DNA of 64,000 bases from Candidatus Poribacteria bacterium (GCA_022826805.1 JAJDUH010000011.1:1-64000), one strand, 5' to 3'. Positions 7,270-18,720 are shown, numbered from the stretch's first letter. Notes: generated by a model not told the origin, from the sequence alone. Program-made: numbers and translations.

Positions 7270-10236
7270 GTGCAGACGTATACAGAACAAGATTTTGAAG
7301 ACCACATCGAAGCACACCTGAATCAGTCGGGCTACTCGTCGTTACAACCTGCCTCCTATAACAAATCCCTCTGCTTGATACGCAGTGAGACCCTGCGGTT
7401 TATTCAGATGACGCAACTGACAGCGTATCGGAAACTCGAACGTCAGTATGAAGCGGATACACCAGATAAACTCCTCGCCCGCGTGAGCAGAGAGATTGCG
7501 CGGCGCGGGGTATTGGACGTGTTACGGAAAGGTGTTAAAGATAGGGGTTGTTCCTTCGACTTAAACTACTTCCAACCCTCAAGTGGCATGAACCCCGACC
7601 ATCAACGCCTCTACACGCAAAATAGATTTTCCCTCATTCGCCAACTGAAATATTCGGAGAAAAATGAAAAATCGGTCGATATGACCTTGTTCCTCAACGG
7701 GTTGCCGTTGGTGACCATGGAACTGAAGAACAGCCTCACCGGTCAGATTTTCACAGATGCGGAAAAGCAGTATCGAACGGATCGGGATCCGAGGGAGCCG
7801 TTGTTCCGATTCAAGCGGTGTCTGGTTCACTTTGCGGTCGGCAACGAGAAGGTTGCCATGACGACCCACTTGCAGGGTGGCAAGACACGCTTCTTTCCGT
7901 TTAACAAGGGTATCGAAAACCCGGTGAATCCAGAAGGCCACAAGACTGCCTATCTGTGGGAGGACATCCTGCAGCCCAATAACCTGATGGCGTTAATCAA
8001 TAACTTCATCCATGAGCAGGAGACCACAGAAAAGGTTTACAATGACAAGGTTAGGGAGGTGAGAGATGAGAAGTCCCGTGTGCTTGTTTTCCCGCGATAC
8101 CATCAGCTCGATGTGATTCGTCAATTGCAAGCGGCTATTGTGAAAGAAGGGGTTGGGCACAACTACCTCATCCAACACACCACAGGGAGCGGGAAGTCGA
8201 ACTCCATCGCGTGGTTGGCGCACCTGCTAACGCATCTGTACCGCGCTCTGACCGATACCAATCGGATCTTTGACTCCATTATCGTCGTGACTGATCGGCG
8301 TGTGCTCGATAAGCAGCTGCAGGGGACAATCAAGCAGGTGGCACAGGTTGACGGTGTGGTTCATGCCGTTGATCAGACTTCAGCACAACTCAGGGGTTTT
8401 CTTGAGTCCGGCAAGGACATCATTATCTCGACGATTCAGAAGTTCAGTGTGATTGCCGAGGAGATTGGCAAGCTCAAGAGCAAGACTTTCGCCGTGATTA
8501 TCGACGAAGCCCACTCCTCACAAAGCGGTGAGGCTGCAAAAAACCTCAGAGTCTCGCTTTCAAAAGGAGTTGAGGAAGACATAGAAGATGATGACCCCGA
8601 CGAAGTAGAATCAGATATAGACGCCAAAATCCTTGAACAGATGGAACAACGCAAAATGCAGGATCATATCTCTTATTTCGGTTTCAGCGGTACACCGAAA
8701 AACAAGACCTTAGAACTGTTCGGACGCAAGGACGCAGATGGAAAATTCGTCCCGTTCCACACCTATTCAATGCGCCAAAGTATCTCCGAAGGGTTCACGC
8801 TGGACGTGCTGCAGAACTACACCACCTTTAAGCGGTATTTTGAACTGGTCAAAAGCGTGTCAGAGGACAGAGAGTATGAGAAGACGCGGACGCTCCGCAC
8901 ACTGACAAATTACGTTGATCTGCAACCCCATAGCATTGAGACCAAGACCCGGATTATGTTGGAACACTTCACCGAACACACCGAAAAGACAATCGAAGGG
9001 AAGGGGCGGGCGATGTTGGTCACGTCGTCCCGACTGCACTGCGTCAGATACAAGCAGGAGTTTGATAAACAGATGAAGGAAATGGGGCTTCTCTACGGGT
9101 GTCTGGTGGCGTTTAGCGACACGGTACACGACACCGACAACGGGCAGGACTACACGGAAAACGGGATGAATGCGTTACCACCAAGCACTTCCATTGCGGA
9201 CAGTTTCAAGGATCCGCAGTATCGGATGCTGATTGTCGCCAACAAGTTCCAGACGGGTTTCGATGAGCCGATGTTACAGACGATGTATGTGGATAAGCGG
9301 TTAGATGGGCTGCAGTGTGTCCAGACTTTGAGTCGCTTGAACCGCGTCGCTAAGGGTAAGACGGATACGTTGGTACTCGACTTTGTAAACGAACCCGATC
9401 AGATACAGGAGGCTTTTCAGCAATACTACCAGACCGCGACACTCGCCGAGGAAACCGACCCGAATCGGTTGTATGACCTACAGAGCCAGTTGGAGGGTTT
9501 TGACCTCTACGGTGCGGATACTATCAACCAATTCTGTGAGATTTTTTATGATCCTGATAAGCCTAATGAACAGTTACAAGGCATTCTTGATAGTATTGTT
9601 GAGAGATGGACCGTGCTTGAAAGGGATGATAGGGAGGCGTTTCGCTCTACCTTGCAGAGTTATATCCGGCTCTACGGATACATTTCACAGTTGATTACCT
9701 TCACCGATGTGGATTTGGAAAAGTTGTACATCTTCGGTCACAGTCTTAACAAGAAGCTGCCGAAACGGGAACACCCCGACCTACAAGATGTCCTCGGATC
9801 TGTCGACTTGGATTCGTTTCGTGTGCAGAGAATACACAACAGTCGACAACTCACCCTTGAAGAGGAAGATAGTGAGATTGAAGGGATTGGCAGCGACGTT
9901 GCTACCCGCAGGGACCCGGAGCAGGATTTCCTCTCCAATATCATTCAGGCCCTGAACGCTGCCTATCAGACGGATTTCACAACAGAAGATAAGGTTGACA
10001 TCGTAACCATCCACCAAAAAATGCACGAAAACGAGGAACTTCGGCAGGTGATTGACGGAGATAACACGGAGAGCAATAAACGGTATAAATTTGATCAGGT
10101 ATTTGATGAGATTTTATTTGGTTTCATTGATAGCAAACTTGACCTCTATAATAAATTAACGCAACAGGAGGTCAATGCGGATCTCAAACGCGAACTCTAT
10201 CAAGCTTATCTTGAACAACTATCCGTTAAATCCTGA
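7270..10236 (+). CDS. hsdR: Type I restriction endonuclease motor subunit HsdR
   Basis: ATP-dependent DNA translocase and nuclease of the type I system. The N-terminal PD-(D/E)XK nuclease shows D followed by MELKNS near residue 151. The SF2 helicase core has Walker A TTGSGKS near residue 304, a DEAH box (IIDEAHSSQSGE) near 412, FSGTP near 470, and motif VI SRLNRVAKG near 695. The C-terminal helical domain binds HsdM. The frame opens at GTG 7252, but GTG 7270 has GAGG (7257-7260) nine bases upstream and is preferred (988 aa). The stop codon lies within a dispersed repeat (AATCCTGATTCA) that recurs near 60132. Confidence 0.95.
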   Translation: MQTYTEQDFEDHIEAHLNQSGYSSLQPASYNKSLCLIRSETLRFIQMTQLTAYRKLERQYEADTPDKLLARVSREIARRGVLDVLRKGVKDRGCSFDLNYFQPSSGMNPDHQRLYTQNRFSLIRQLKYSEKNEKSVDMTLFLNGLPLVTMELKNSLTGQIFTDAEKQYRTDRDPREPLFRFKRCLVHFAVGNEKVAMTTHLQGGKTRFFPFNKGIENPVNPEGHKTAYLWEDILQPNNLMALINNFIHEQETTEKVYNDKVREVRDEKSRVLVFPRYHQLDVIRQLQAAIVKEGVGHNYLIQHTTGSGKSNSIAWLAHLLTHLYRALTDTNRIFDSIIVVTDRRVLDKQLQGTIKQVAQVDGVVHAVDQTSAQLRGFLESGKDIIISTIQKFSVIAEEIGKLKSKTFAVIIDEAHSSQSGEAAKNLRVSLSKGVEEDIEDDDPDEVESDIDAKILEQMEQRKMQDHISYFGFSGTPKNKTLELFGRKDADGKFVPFHTYSMRQSISEGFTLDVLQNYTTFKRYFELVKSVSEDREYEKTRTLRTLTNYVDLQPHSIETKTRIMLEHFTEHTEKTIEGKGRAMLVTSSRLHCVRYKQEFDKQMKEMGLLYGCLVAFSDTVHDTDNGQDYTENGMNALPPSTSIADSFKDPQYRMLIVANKFQTGFDEPMLQTMYVDKRLDGLQCVQTLSRLNRVAKGKTDTLVLDFVNEPDQIQEAFQQYYQTATLAEETDPNRLYDLQSQLEGFDLYGADTINQFCEIFYDPDKPNEQLQGILDSIVERWTVLERDDREAFRSTLQSYIRLYGYISQLITFTDVDLEKLYIFGHSLNKKLPKREHPDLQDVLGSVDLDSFRVQRIHNSRQLTLEEEDSEIEGIGSDVATRRDPEQDFLSNIIQALNAAYQTDFTTEDKVDIVTIHQKMHENEELRQVIDGDNTESNKRYKFDQVFDEILFGFIDSKLDLYNKLTQQEVNADLKRELYQAYLEQLSVKS

Positions 10237-10625
10237 TTCAAACAACAAAAATCACAGCTCTGACAATAACTATTTCGTTAAATAAAATATAACCAAAAAA
10301 CCGCTTTCACGGAGAACGCGCAATTTCGATTTCAAAAACCCAATGAAATCAAAGATTCCCAAAAACCTCCGTGAAGCCTCCGTGAAAACGCCTGTTAAAG
10401 GACAATTCAAATTCCACCATCTGCGAATCGCCAACCGCTATTCACAATCCCGCAAATCCTGGTTCAGACGCATACCAATCGCCACCTACCAACCGCAAAT
10501 TCTAAACCGAACCTCTTGTAATTTAATCTTTTCCTTGACTGCTCCTACCAGATGTATTATTATTGTAGATGTTGGTTACGGGGGCTTTTCTTAAATATCG
10601 TCAGAAATAAAAAAGGAGAATTCTT
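10237..10625. other. Intergenic region between hsdR and hflK
   Basis: No gene is supported. The start carries the dispersed AATCCTGATTCAAACAAC motif that overlaps the hsdR stop. The middle has repeated CTCCGTGAA phrases (near 10367-10385) and a degenerate AATCC..GGTTCAGACG motif (near 10450-10472) related to the repeats at 3906 and 4714. An 83-codon frame here has repeat-derived sequence and runs through the promoter, so it is not called. Confidence 0.6.
10535..10563 (+). promoter_or_regulatory. Promoter candidate for hflK
   Basis: TTGACT (10535-10540), a 17-bp spacer and TATTAT (10558-10563) lie 63 bp before the hflK start. Good match to sigma70 consensus. Confidence 0.6.
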
Positions 10626-11594
10626 GTGCAAGAACTCCATGAATTCATTGAACAGCAGCGTTACACAGGTTTCATCACTCCCAAACGCGTGCTGTATGTG
10701 ATTATCGGTATAATCGTCTTAGCGTGCTTAGCGACCAGTTTTTATACCGTTGAAGCGGACGAGATAGCAGTTGTGCTGATGTTCGGTAAATCCGTCAGGC
10801 AAGCGGAGCCAGGGCTTCATTTCAAGCTACCGCTCGGCATTGAGAGAGCCATTAGCGTGCCTGTCCGGAAGGTCTTTAAAGAAGAGTTCGGTTTTCGGAC
10901 GCTTAGAGCGGGGGTTCGGACACAGTATGACACCCGTGATTACTCGGATGAATCCCTCCTGCTGACGGGCGATCTGAGTATCGCCGATGTGGAATGGGTG
11001 GTGCAGTATAAGATTAAGGATCCAAAAAGTTTCCTGTTTTTTGTGCGGAACCCGCAGCGGGCTTTACGCGACCTTTCGGAATCCGTGATGAGTCGGATCG
11101 TAGGCGATCGGACTGTTACTGAAGTGTTGACTGTCGGTCGTATTGAAATCGCTGCAGAGGTTGAAGAACATCTTCAGCGATTGCTGGATCTCTACCAAAC
11201 CGGATTAGATGTGGCTACCGTGACCTTGCAGGATGTGAATCCACCGGAAGCGGTGAAATCCGCCTTTAACGCCGTTAACGAAGCGAAACAGGAGAAAGAG
11301 CGGTTAATCAACGAGGCGTGGCGCGATTACAACCAATCCGTCCCAAAAGCCAATGGGGTGGCGGCACAAAGGATTTCAGAGGCACAGGGTTACGCACTGA
11401 AACGGGTTAACGAAGCACAAGGGGATGCGGATCGGTTCAAGGCGATTCGTTCGGAGTATCAGAAGGCGAAAACGGTTACCCGTCGCCGACTCTATCTCGA
11501 AGCGATGCGAGAAGTGTTGCCAAAAGTGAAAGAGATTTATGTTATTGATGGTAACGCCAATACCCCCATCCCAATCCTGCAACTGAAAGAATAA
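10626..11594 (+). CDS. hflK: HflK-like SPFH/band-7 membrane protein
   Basis: Member of the SPFH (stomatin/prohibitin/HflK) family. With HflC it forms a large membrane assembly around the FtsH protease and modulates its activity. One N-terminal membrane segment (about residues 22-42) is followed by VEADEIAVVLMFGK and the band-7 domain with PGLHFKLPLG. A charged helical stretch (EAKQEKERLINEAWRDYN) runs from about residue 215. The start is GTG at 10626 with GGAG upstream. hflC follows, but 396 bp away rather than directly, because of an inserted sequence. Confidence 0.9.
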   Translation: MQELHEFIEQQRYTGFITPKRVLYVIIGIIVLACLATSFYTVEADEIAVVLMFGKSVRQAEPGLHFKLPLGIERAISVPVRKVFKEEFGFRTLRAGVRTQYDTRDYSDESLLLTGDLSIADVEWVVQYKIKDPKSFLFFVRNPQRALRDLSESVMSRIVGDRTVTEVLTVGRIEIAAEVEEHLQRLLDLYQTGLDVATVTLQDVNPPEAVKSAFNAVNEAKQEKERLINEAWRDYNQSVPKANGVAAQRISEAQGYALKRVNEAQGDADRFKAIRSEYQKAKTVTRRRLYLEAMREVLPKVKEIYVIDGNANTPIPILQLKE

Positions 11595-11940
11595 GGAGTA
11601 TTTTGGTCATAGCACCCACAACGTAAACGTTGGGGCTTGTGCTTCATCGCAGTTCGCACCCTAAAGGGTGTCTTACATCTACTCCACAACGGACTCTAAG
11701 CAGCCCGCTTGCCCGAAGGCAACTACTATTTTTTGAGAATGCATTTTTCGGATCGGGTGTTTTACTTCCTCGCATCCATTACATTCAAAGATTTTAGTCC
11801 GGGTTGTTTCGCTTCAAAGTGTCGTAGTTTTACGTGAATCCACTCAGCAATAGCGTCCGGCACGCGTAATTCACAACCTTACGTCCTACGTGGGTATACT
11901 AACAAATTTGGCAGATTTTGTCAAGAAAATATAAGGAGTA
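11591..11940. mobile_element. Probable insertion relic between hflK and hflC
   Basis: The same ten bases ATAAGGAGTA occur at 11591-11600 (just at the hflK stop) and 11931-11940 (the hflC ribosome site), bracketing 330 bp. Inside are hairpins CACCCTAAAGGGTG, TTGCCCGAAGGCAA and an ACAACGT/ACGTT(G) stem near 11630. On the minus strand TTGACA...TAGTAT near 11895-11925 looks like a promoter, and a short frame (ELRVPDAIAEWIHVKLRHFE) ends near 11764. I cannot name the element; the hairpins recall the ends of IS200/IS605 elements. The duplicated bases could be coincidence, since they contain a ribosome site. Confidence 0.5.
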
Positions 11941-11980
11941 GGTTTTCCTCTCCAATCTAAAGATTGGAGTTTCCAAACCT
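11940..11980 (+). repeat. Palindromic repeat between the hflC ribosome site and its start codon
   Basis: A long hairpin: outer arms AGGTTT (11940-11945) and AAACCT (11975-11980), inner arms CTCCAATCT (11950-11958) and AGATTGGAG (11961-11969). It lies between AAGGAG (11933-11938) and the ATG at 11991. If folded, the ribosome site comes within about 11 bases of the start codon; unfolded, it is 52 bases away. Confidence 0.75.
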
Positions 11981-11990
11981 AAAAAATTCG

Positions 11991-12953
11991 ATGAGGTCGA
12001 AAACAGTTCTTATACCTTTGATTATTATTGTGGTTCTGGCGGTATTGGTTGCGTCAGGTGTGTTCTATATTGTTTATGAAGGTGAGCAGGTCGTGATTAC
12101 CGAGTTCGGGCGTCCTGTTGGGCAACCGATCGTCACGGCTGGGTTAAAAATAAAAACGCCATTTATTCAGCAGGTGCACCGCTTTGAAAAGCGGGTACTT
12201 GAGTGGGATGGATCCCCTAACCAGATTCCGACGAAGGACAAAAGATTCATCTGGTTGGATACCACAGCGCGGTGGCGTATTAAAGATGCGCTCAAGTTCT
12301 ATCAGGCACTTGGCACAGAACAGTTTGCGCAGTCCCGCTTGGATGACATTATCGATTCCGCAGCGCGGGATTTAGTGACAGCACAACTCTTGATTGAAGT
12401 CGTGCGAGATTCAAATCGGGTCTTAAGCCTGGATCTGGAGGTCTTGGAAGGAGAGGAGGGGCAAACGGGTGAACCTTTGGAAGAGATTCAGATTGGTAGG
12501 GAACGGATTACACGCATGATCCTTGAGAAAGTGCAAGAGACCGTGCCACAATTCGGCATTGAACTCGTCGATGTTCAGATAAAACGCATTAACTATGTAG
12601 ATGAAGTCCGTCAGAAGGTCTTTGACCAAATGATTTCGGAGCGTCAACGGATTTCTGAGAAGTACAAATCCGAAGGGGCAGGCGAAGCCGCTGACATCAT
12701 GGGGCAGAAGCAGAAGGAGTTAGAGCGGATCCAGTCTGAAGCCTATAAGGAGGCGGAGCAGATTAAGGGCGACGCCGATGCACAAGCCATTCAGATTTAT
12801 GCCGAAGCACACGGTCAAGACCCAGAATTTTTCGCCTTTCTCCAGACCCTTGAGACCTATCGTCAGACCACCAACGAGAGCACCAAACTCATCTTGACGA
12901 CGGATAGCGATTTCTATCGGTATCTCAAAAGCAGTGAGTTGCTCAGACGTTAG
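11991..12953 (+). CDS. hflC: HflC-like SPFH/band-7 membrane protein
   Basis: Partner of HflK in the FtsH-modulating membrane complex. An N-terminal membrane segment (about residues 6-28) is followed by VYEGEQVVITEFGRPVG and the band-7 domain; the C-terminal half has the helical GAGEAADIMGQKQKEL region. The open frame reaches a TTG at 11964, but that codon lies in the palindrome; the ATG at 11991 gives the expected MRSKTVLIP start and 320 residues. The only good ribosome site is AAGGAG at 11933, before the hairpin. Confidence 0.9.
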   Translation: MRSKTVLIPLIIIVVLAVLVASGVFYIVYEGEQVVITEFGRPVGQPIVTAGLKIKTPFIQQVHRFEKRVLEWDGSPNQIPTKDKRFIWLDTTARWRIKDALKFYQALGTEQFAQSRLDDIIDSAARDLVTAQLLIEVVRDSNRVLSLDLEVLEGEEGQTGEPLEEIQIGRERITRMILEKVQETVPQFGIELVDVQIKRINYVDEVRQKVFDQMISERQRISEKYKSEGAGEAADIMGQKQKELERIQSEAYKEAEQIKGDADAQAIQIYAEAHGQDPEFFAFLQTLETYRQTTNESTKLILTTDSDFYRYLKSSELLRR

Positions 12954-12971
12954 CCTTGCTCATATACATCG

Positions 12972-13000
12972 GTAGGAGCGAGCTGTGCTCGCGATTCTTA
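12972..13000. repeat. Dispersed GTAGGAGCGA-type palindrome, copy 1
   Basis: GTAGGA followed by the perfect hairpin GCGAGC-TGT-GCTCGC and then GATTCTTA. A sister copy with a changed stem (GCGACC-TTT-GGTCGC) is at 18694-18720. Both stem changes are compensatory, so the hairpin structure itself is conserved. Confidence 0.7.
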
Positions 13001-13173
13001 ATCCAGTTGACGGGTAATGAATTACCCTACTACAAACAATGGAATCTCGCCAATCGGGAGGCGTTTTGTTATCTGTAGCTCGCCGAGATGTCTATTTATT
13101 TTTATAGTTGCTATGGTGCTTTAATACTAAGAGTTGCTCCTCCGGCAACTATAACTGATAACTAACAACTACT

Positions 13174-15066
13174 TTGCGTGAACGCCAACTCTCTCCCCTT
13201 AGTTTAAAAGCGGTTTGCATCGGGCTGCTGCTGATTCCAGCCAACGCCATGTGGCAGATGATGGGATTGCGCTGGGACATCGCACACATGTCGATGATCT
13301 CCCTGCTCTATAACACCATCACGCTGTTGTTTGTGCTGACCGTCATAAACCGCTTCACCAAAAAATACTCGCCACAACTCTCGCTTTCCGCTGCTGAACT
13401 CCTGACGATCTATGTGATGTTGTGCCTCTCTACTGCTATCGGTGGGCACATGTGCGTACAGATCCTTCTCCCAATTATCAGCTACGCCTTTGCCTATGCC
13501 ACCCCAGAGAACGATTGGCAGTCCCTATTTTGGCATTATATCCCATCGTGGACATCCGTTACCGATAAACGCGGGCTGGCAAACTTCTTTGATGGGGGTT
13601 CCACTTTCTACCCACACCTTGAGGCGTGGGGAACACCGCTATTGTGGTGGGGACTCTTCCTCGCTGCACTGTTTTCAGTGATGTTGAGTATCAACTTTAT
13701 TTTTCGAAGACAGTGGACGGAGAATGAGAAGTTAAGCTACCCATTGATCCAGTTGCCCCTCGCGATGGCAAATCCGAGGAGCGGGTTTTTTCGCAGCAAA
13801 GCGATGTGGATCGGGTTCGGGGTCGCCGCTGCGATTGATCTGCTCAATGGGGTCAATTACCTGTTTCCACAAGTGCCACGTCTCAGCGGCATCCGCGCCT
13901 ACGACATCGCCGATTTCTTTACTGTTCGTCCGTGGAATGCGATTACGTGGTTTCCGATCGGTATCTACCCATTCGCCGTTGGACTCGCCTTTTTCATGCC
14001 GTTGGAGTTGTCCTTTTCATGTTGGTTCTTTTATCTTTACTGGCAAGCACTCCGCGTCTTAGGCAGTACAGTCGGTTTGACAGCACCGTTCCCGTATGCC
14101 GCGGAGCAGTCTTTCGGGGCATATATCGGTATCGGTCTGATTGCGATCTGGAGTGCACGCCGGTACTTGACACAAGTTTTCCGAAGGCTGTTTGGTGTGC
14201 GTTCGACACTCGCCGATCAGGACGAACCGATCTCTTATCGCGCAGCGGTGATATGGTTGATAGTGAGTGCTGCCTTCCTGATTGGATTCTGTTACAAGAT
14301 GGGGATGTCGTTGTGGGTTATCGCCACCTTCTTTGGGTTATTCTTCGGTCTCGCAACAGGAATTACACGGATGCGCGCCGAACTCGGTTCACCCGTTCAC
14401 GACCAGCACTATGCCGGTCCCGATAGAATGATGTATTCGGTATTCGGCGCAAAACGACTCGGCGCGAGCAACCTAACTGGGTTGGCGTATCTCTACTTTT
14501 TTAATCGTGCTTATGACTGTCTGTTGATGCCGCATCATCTTGAGGGCTTAAAGATAGCCGAGCGTGCCGACATCGAAAACAAGACCTTCGCGAAGGCAGT
14601 GATTATCGCGATTGGTGTCAGTATCCTCGCGACAATCTGGGCATATCTACACGTCTCGTATCAGGACGGTGTCTATACGGCATGGGCGGGCAGGGAGACC
14701 TTCAGTCGGCTCGGTAGAAGGCTCGTCCAACCCGCTGGTCCCGATACCGCAGTCCTGAGTGCAGTCAGCGTCGGAACGGTTGTTGCTATTCTCTTGGCTT
14801 TTCTACGGGGGAGATGGATGTGGATGCCCTTCCATCAAGCGGGTTATGCCGTTACCAGCACTTTCACGATGAATTTCTTCTGGTTTTCTCTACTTGTAAG
14901 TTTCATCTCGAAGTGGATTATTACAAAGCACGGTGGGATTGGTGCTTTCCGAAGGGCAGCACCTTTTTTCCTCGGTCTCGTCTTAGGCGAATTCGTGGTG
15001 ACAACTTTCTGGGGGACGGTGGCGATTCTGTTCCGCGTGGAGACCTACATTACAATTAATTTGTAG
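13174..15066 (+). CDS. Large polytopic membrane protein, DUF6785/DUF6784-like
   Basis: A 630-residue hydrophobic protein with many predicted membrane spans, including ones near residues 10-25, 45-65, 155-180 and throughout the C-terminal half. It is a paralogue of the protein at 31661. Shared motifs are RRQW.E.E.LSYP, FFRSK..W, RAELG.P.HD and LEG.K.AER. I assign it to the DUF6785/6784 group from memory; function is unknown and the topology suggests a transporter or channel. Start is uncertain: TTG at 13174 is the first possible codon and no clear ribosome site precedes it; the upstream DNA is repeat-rich. Confidence 0.75.
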   Translation: MRERQLSPLSLKAVCIGLLLIPANAMWQMMGLRWDIAHMSMISLLYNTITLLFVLTVINRFTKKYSPQLSLSAAELLTIYVMLCLSTAIGGHMCVQILLPIISYAFAYATPENDWQSLFWHYIPSWTSVTDKRGLANFFDGGSTFYPHLEAWGTPLLWWGLFLAALFSVMLSINFIFRRQWTENEKLSYPLIQLPLAMANPRSGFFRSKAMWIGFGVAAAIDLLNGVNYLFPQVPRLSGIRAYDIADFFTVRPWNAITWFPIGIYPFAVGLAFFMPLELSFSCWFFYLYWQALRVLGSTVGLTAPFPYAAEQSFGAYIGIGLIAIWSARRYLTQVFRRLFGVRSTLADQDEPISYRAAVIWLIVSAAFLIGFCYKMGMSLWVIATFFGLFFGLATGITRMRAELGSPVHDQHYAGPDRMMYSVFGAKRLGASNLTGLAYLYFFNRAYDCLLMPHHLEGLKIAERADIENKTFAKAVIIAIGVSILATIWAYLHVSYQDGVYTAWAGRETFSRLGRRLVQPAGPDTAVLSAVSVGTVVAILLAFLRGRWMWMPFHQAGYAVTSTFTMNFFWFSLLVSFISKWIITKHGGIGAFRRAAPFFLGLVLGEFVVTTFWGTVAILFRVETYITINL

Positions 15067-15123
15067 GAGTCAGTGGTCAGTACGACTTTTCTACAAAAAA
15101 TCTTTCAGTTATCAGTTGTCAGT

Positions 15124-16203
15124 TTAATCTATTTCCCATTCCTGCAAACCAGTCGGTAGTGGTACTGGACGTTCCGTTGTGCTCTCTATCTCAACATGTT
15201 CACCCGTTTCAGAAGATTTATCGAAAGCGAGCATCACCTCCAGCACATGGTATGCCAACACGCCGTTTGCGCGGTGCGTTCGTCCTGAACGGATAGCGGA
15301 TACCATGTCAATGACGCCAATCATCCGAGCGTTATTTGGGAAAGGAATTTCCTGCTCTTCCCAATCACCGCCTGCCGGACAGACATGGACAGGACCCCCA
15401 AATCCGTTGGGATCGGGAACCGTCATTGAGCCGGTTTCGCCGTAGATTTCAATACAAGGGAGACTGTGCCGCCACATATCGAAGCTCATAATCATTGTGA
15501 TGATTGCGCCGTTCTGAAATTCGATTGTGCCAGTGAGATGGGTTGTGATTTTGACGGGGATACGTAAGCCTCGCACCGCTTGACTCGTTGCGATACGCTC
15601 TTCAAACGCCTTCGTGGTAATCGCAGCGACACGCTTAACGGGACCGAGGATATTGACGAGCGCTGTTACATAATAAGGTCCCATATCCAGCATCGGACCG
15701 CCACCGATGTCGTAATAGAAGGCGGGATTCGGATGCCAACTTTCGTGACCATGACCGCACATAAACGCAGTTCCAGCGATGGGTCTACCGATTTTCCCAG
15801 CATCCAGTGCTTGCCGCGAGGTCTGGATACCTGCACCGAGGAAGGTGTCGGGTGCTGATCCAACGCCGAGTCCTTTTTCCGCGGCGGTTTCGATCAGCTG
15901 CTTTCCGCTTTTGGTGTCCACACCGAGCGGTTTCTCGCTATAGACGTGTTTGCCCGCTTCCAAGACTTGCAAGCCGACTTCGACGTGTGCTCTGGGAATG
16001 GTTAAGTTAACGACGAGTTCAATCTCATCGTCTGCGAGCAGTTCATCGACGGTACATGCGTGAGCGTTATATTTTTCGGCTTGTGCCTGCGCCGCTTCCA
16101 TTCGGAGATCAGCACAGGCTTTGATTTCTAAGATGTCAGTTTTGCGTGCCCCCTCAAAATAGGCACGGCTGATTGTTCCACAGCCAATAATTCCGATTTT
16201 CAT
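15124..16203 (-). CDS. Gfo/Idh/MocA family oxidoreductase
   Basis: NAD(P)-dependent oxidoreductase of the glucose-fructose oxidoreductase / inositol dehydrogenase family. The N-terminal Rossmann fold starts IGIIGCGTISRAYF (residues 2-15), the conserved EKPLG (Lys of the catalytic triad) is near residue 95, and the C-terminal domain has YYDIGGGPMLDMGPYY near residue 165. Length 359 aa is typical. The substrate is probably a sugar or polyol, but cannot be inferred. It converges with the DUF6785 gene. Its upstream region holds MITE copy 2. Confidence 0.93.
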   Translation of the reverse strand: MKIGIIGCGTISRAYFEGARKTDILEIKACADLRMEAAQAQAEKYNAHACTVDELLADDEIELVVNLTIPRAHVEVGLQVLEAGKHVYSEKPLGVDTKSGKQLIETAAEKGLGVGSAPDTFLGAGIQTSRQALDAGKIGRPIAGTAFMCGHGHESWHPNPAFYYDIGGGPMLDMGPYYVTALVNILGPVKRVAAITTKAFEERIATSQAVRGLRIPVKITTHLTGTIEFQNGAIITMIMSFDMWRHSLPCIEIYGETGSMTVPDPNGFGGPVHVCPAGGDWEEQEIPFPNNARMIGVIDMVSAIRSGRTHRANGVLAYHVLEVMLAFDKSSETGEHVEIESTTERPVPLPTGLQEWEID

Positions 16204-16257
16204 ATATTTATTCTATTTGCCTTTCAGATACTTTAGCACAGGTATGGTTCACACTCG

Positions 16258-16488
16258 TAGGTTGGGTTGAACGGAACATAAAAAATCAACATATTTACCG
16301 CGGGGAATTTCGTGATCCCAAGATGCTTTAAGACACCAAAGCCTGAGTGAAACCCAACACTTCATTACGTGCGCCTATTTGGTGGAGATGTTGGGTTTCA
16401 CTATCTATCGTCTAATAACACTCACATCAGTCCTGCAGAATTTCTGTTGGATCAATAGTGTTTTGTCCTCCCGTTCAACCCAACCTAC
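16258..16488. mobile_element. MITE-like element, copy 2 (231 bp, nested inverted repeats)
   Basis: Perfect 18-bp terminal inverted repeats GTAGGTTGGGTTGAACGG (16258-16275) and CCGTTCAACCCAACCTAC (16471-16488). Inner arms are GAAACCCAAC (16349-16358) and GTTGGGTTTC (16390-16399) around a 31-bp centre. Spacing of all four arms matches copy 1 at 3007-3238 within 2 bp, although the spacers differ in sequence. It occupies most of the 331-bp gap between thiC and the oxidoreductase gene. Confidence 0.8.
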
Positions 16489-16534
16489 ATAGATGTTCAG
16501 TACGATTAGGAACGGTAGGATTGTGTCCACAGTG

Positions 16535-18520
<1,986 letters not shown>

Positions 18521-18693
18521 TTAATCTGGACTATGCATCTGTTGTCAGTTATTCTATGTATACTTTATCACACTGCATATAACATGATACCTTGTCTATT
18601 TAACATCTTAACACAACCTCCATATTTTCGCAAGTCGTATGATAATAACATTCTGTTCTCTAATAATTCTAATGTTTCGCACAACCTCTTCCT

Positions 18694-18720
18694 GTAGGAG
18701 CGACCTTTGGTCGCGATTCT
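18694..18720. repeat. Dispersed GTAGGAGCGA-type palindrome, copy 2
   Basis: GTAGGA, the perfect hairpin GCGACC-TTT-GGTCGC (18700-18714), then GATTCT. Related to 12972-13000 with compensatory stem changes. It is followed by TACTGACAACTGATAACTG filler typical of the other intergenic regions. Confidence 0.7.

Noticed and set aside
10343..10594. 83-codon frame between hsdR and hflK
   Set aside because: Consists of dispersed repeat sequence and overlaps the hflK promoter; no ribosome site.
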